DNA of 6,468 nucleotides. Origin: Gammaproteobacteria bacterium (GTDB lineage: Bacteria > Pseudomonadota > Gammaproteobacteria > GRL18). The notes under the pieces are model-generated. The model ran no database searches. It was not told where the DNA came from and was given only the letters and a program-made list of their open reading frames with translations. Position numbers and translations under genes: made by a program. Below, in pieces: positions 5,701-6,468 of this stretch; positions within the stretch are counted from its first letter, which is position 1, and every line of letters starts with the position of its first letter. The stretch spans positions 1 to 6,468 of the forward strand of contig DAOVUK010000196.1 of NCBI GenBank assembly GCA_030632625.1, read 5' to 3'.

Positions 5701-5733
5701 CAAATCATTCAATCAATTGATAATAATTTATAT

Positions 5734-6468
5734 TTAGTCCAATGCCCGCATATGTGGAAATAACAGCACATCACGAATCGAAGGGGCATCCGTCAATAAC
5801 ATCACCAGACGATCAATACCGATCCCTTCACCTGCTGTTGGCGGCATACCATGCTCCAGAGCAGTGATATAATCTTCATCAAAATGCATGGCTTCGTCAT
5901 CCCCTGCATCCTTTTCTTCAACCTGTTTTTTGAAACGTTCAGCCTGATCTTCAGGATCATTTAATTCAGAAAAACCATTGGCTAATTCACGACCACCGAC
6001 AAAAAACTCAAATCGATCAGTCACAAAAGGATCATCATTATTACGCCGCGCTAAAGGTGAAACCTCGGTTGGATAAGCAGTAATAAATGTGGGGTCCATT
6101 AAACGATATTCCACTGTTTTTTCAAAGATTTCAATCTGTACCTTACCCAGGCCATAGCTGTCTTTCAATGGTATATCCAGAGATTCAGCAATCTTTCGTG
6201 CCTCATCAATATCATCTAACTGTGCTTCTGTGAGTTCAGGGTTAAAGTGCAGGATAGATTCTTTAATTGTCATGCGGCTAAAAGGCTTGCTGAAATCAAC
6301 TTCCATTCCCTGATATTGAAATACAGCCTGGCCTAAAACATCCTCGGCAAGACCGCGTAACATTTCTTCTGTAAGATCCATCAAATCATTATAATCTGCA
6401 TAAGCCTGATAAAACTCAATCATAGTAAATTCAGGATTATGGCGTGTTGATAAACCTTCATTTCTAAA
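5734..6468 (-). CDS. lysS: Lysine--tRNA ligase, class II (LysS), C-terminal half; 5' end outside window
   Basis: Cytoplasmic enzyme that charges tRNA-Lys with lysine using ATP. An internal ATG at 6423 is not the start: the frame stays open to the window edge and adds 15 codons ([15 protein letters not shown]), which are part of class II motif 2. The 244 residues present correspond roughly to the second half of the usual protein of about 500 residues. Motif 2 continues as [11 protein letters not shown]. Later come the conserved EVSPLA segment, the [17 protein letters not shown] region that helps form the active site, and motif 3 [12 protein letters not shown] (GIGIDR encoded at 5809-5826). The C-terminal end [12 protein letters not shown] is typical. 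No frameshift or missing motif is seen. The N-terminal tRNA anticodon-binding domain lies to the right of the window, as would prfB if the enteric order holds. Confidence 0.97.
   Translation of the reverse strand, partial: FRNEGLSTRHNPEFTMIEFYQAYADYNDLMDLTEEMLRGLAEDVLGQAVFQYQGMEVDFSKPFSRMTIKESILHFNPELTEAQLDDIDEARKIAESLDIPLKDSYGLGKVQIEIFEKTVEYRLMDPTFITAYPTEVSPLARRNNDDPFVTDRFEFFVGGRELANGFSELNDPEDQAERFKKQVEEKDAGDDEAMHFDEDYITALEHGMPPTAGEGIGIDRLVMLLTDAPSIRDVLLFPHMRALD

Noticed and set aside
6421..6423. ATG at 6423 as the start of lysS
   Set aside because: It lies inside class II motif 2; the frame is open and conserved upstream to the window edge, so the gene is simply cut by the window.

Overview
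This window looks like chromosomal core DNA from a gammaproteobacterium. It is AT-rich (about 40% GC, estimated by eye). RpoE, NadB, SdhE, YgfZ and LysS all resemble their Escherichia coli relatives closely. The order rpoE / nadB / cptA-sdhE / ygfZ / HDOD gene matches the neighbourhood I recall around algU-nadB in Pseudomonas and related non-enteric gammaproteobacteria, while lysS lies near sdhE-ygfZ in enterics. I cannot name a genus.

Layout from left to right. Positions 1-62 hold a degenerate 15-16 bp tandem repeat, cut by the window edge. It lies just downstream of rpoE (minus strand, 66-650), where the anti-sigma gene rseA/mucA is normally found. A 277-bp AT-rich divergent region (651-927) separates rpoE from nadB. 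It carries a good match to a sigma-E-type promoter pointing at rpoE, which suggests autoregulation, plus several small dyads. nadB (928-2580, plus) encodes L-aspartate oxidase. It converges, with only 13 bp between, on a two-gene minus-strand unit: sdhE (3135-3404) followed by cptA/ygfX, whose likely start at 3196 lies inside sdhE. A 223-bp divergent region (3405-3627) with an FNR-box-like dyad separates sdhE from ygfZ (3628-4692, plus). Next is a stand-alone HDOD-domain gene that starts with TTG (4797-5642, plus). A perfect 28-bp palindrome (5673-5700) lies in the convergent gap before lysS (5734 to beyond 6468, minus), of which only the C-terminal half is present.

Functional reading. Three neighbours share a flavin and iron-sulfur theme. 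NadB is an FAD enzyme of the succinate dehydrogenase flavoprotein superfamily. SdhE inserts FAD into SdhA and FrdA. YgfZ is a folate-dependent protein that maintains Fe-S enzymes. An FNR-like site between sdhE and ygfZ would fit oxygen-linked control, but this is inference. RpoE is the envelope-stress sigma factor, the HDOD protein is probably a signalling or regulatory protein, and LysS is housekeeping.

I found no phage, insertion sequence, CRISPR array, RNA gene or novel multi-gene system. The most interesting items are non-coding: the tandem repeat after rpoE, the sigma-E promoter, the FNR-like dyad and the perfect palindrome. The sdhE/cptA overlap is also worth a look.
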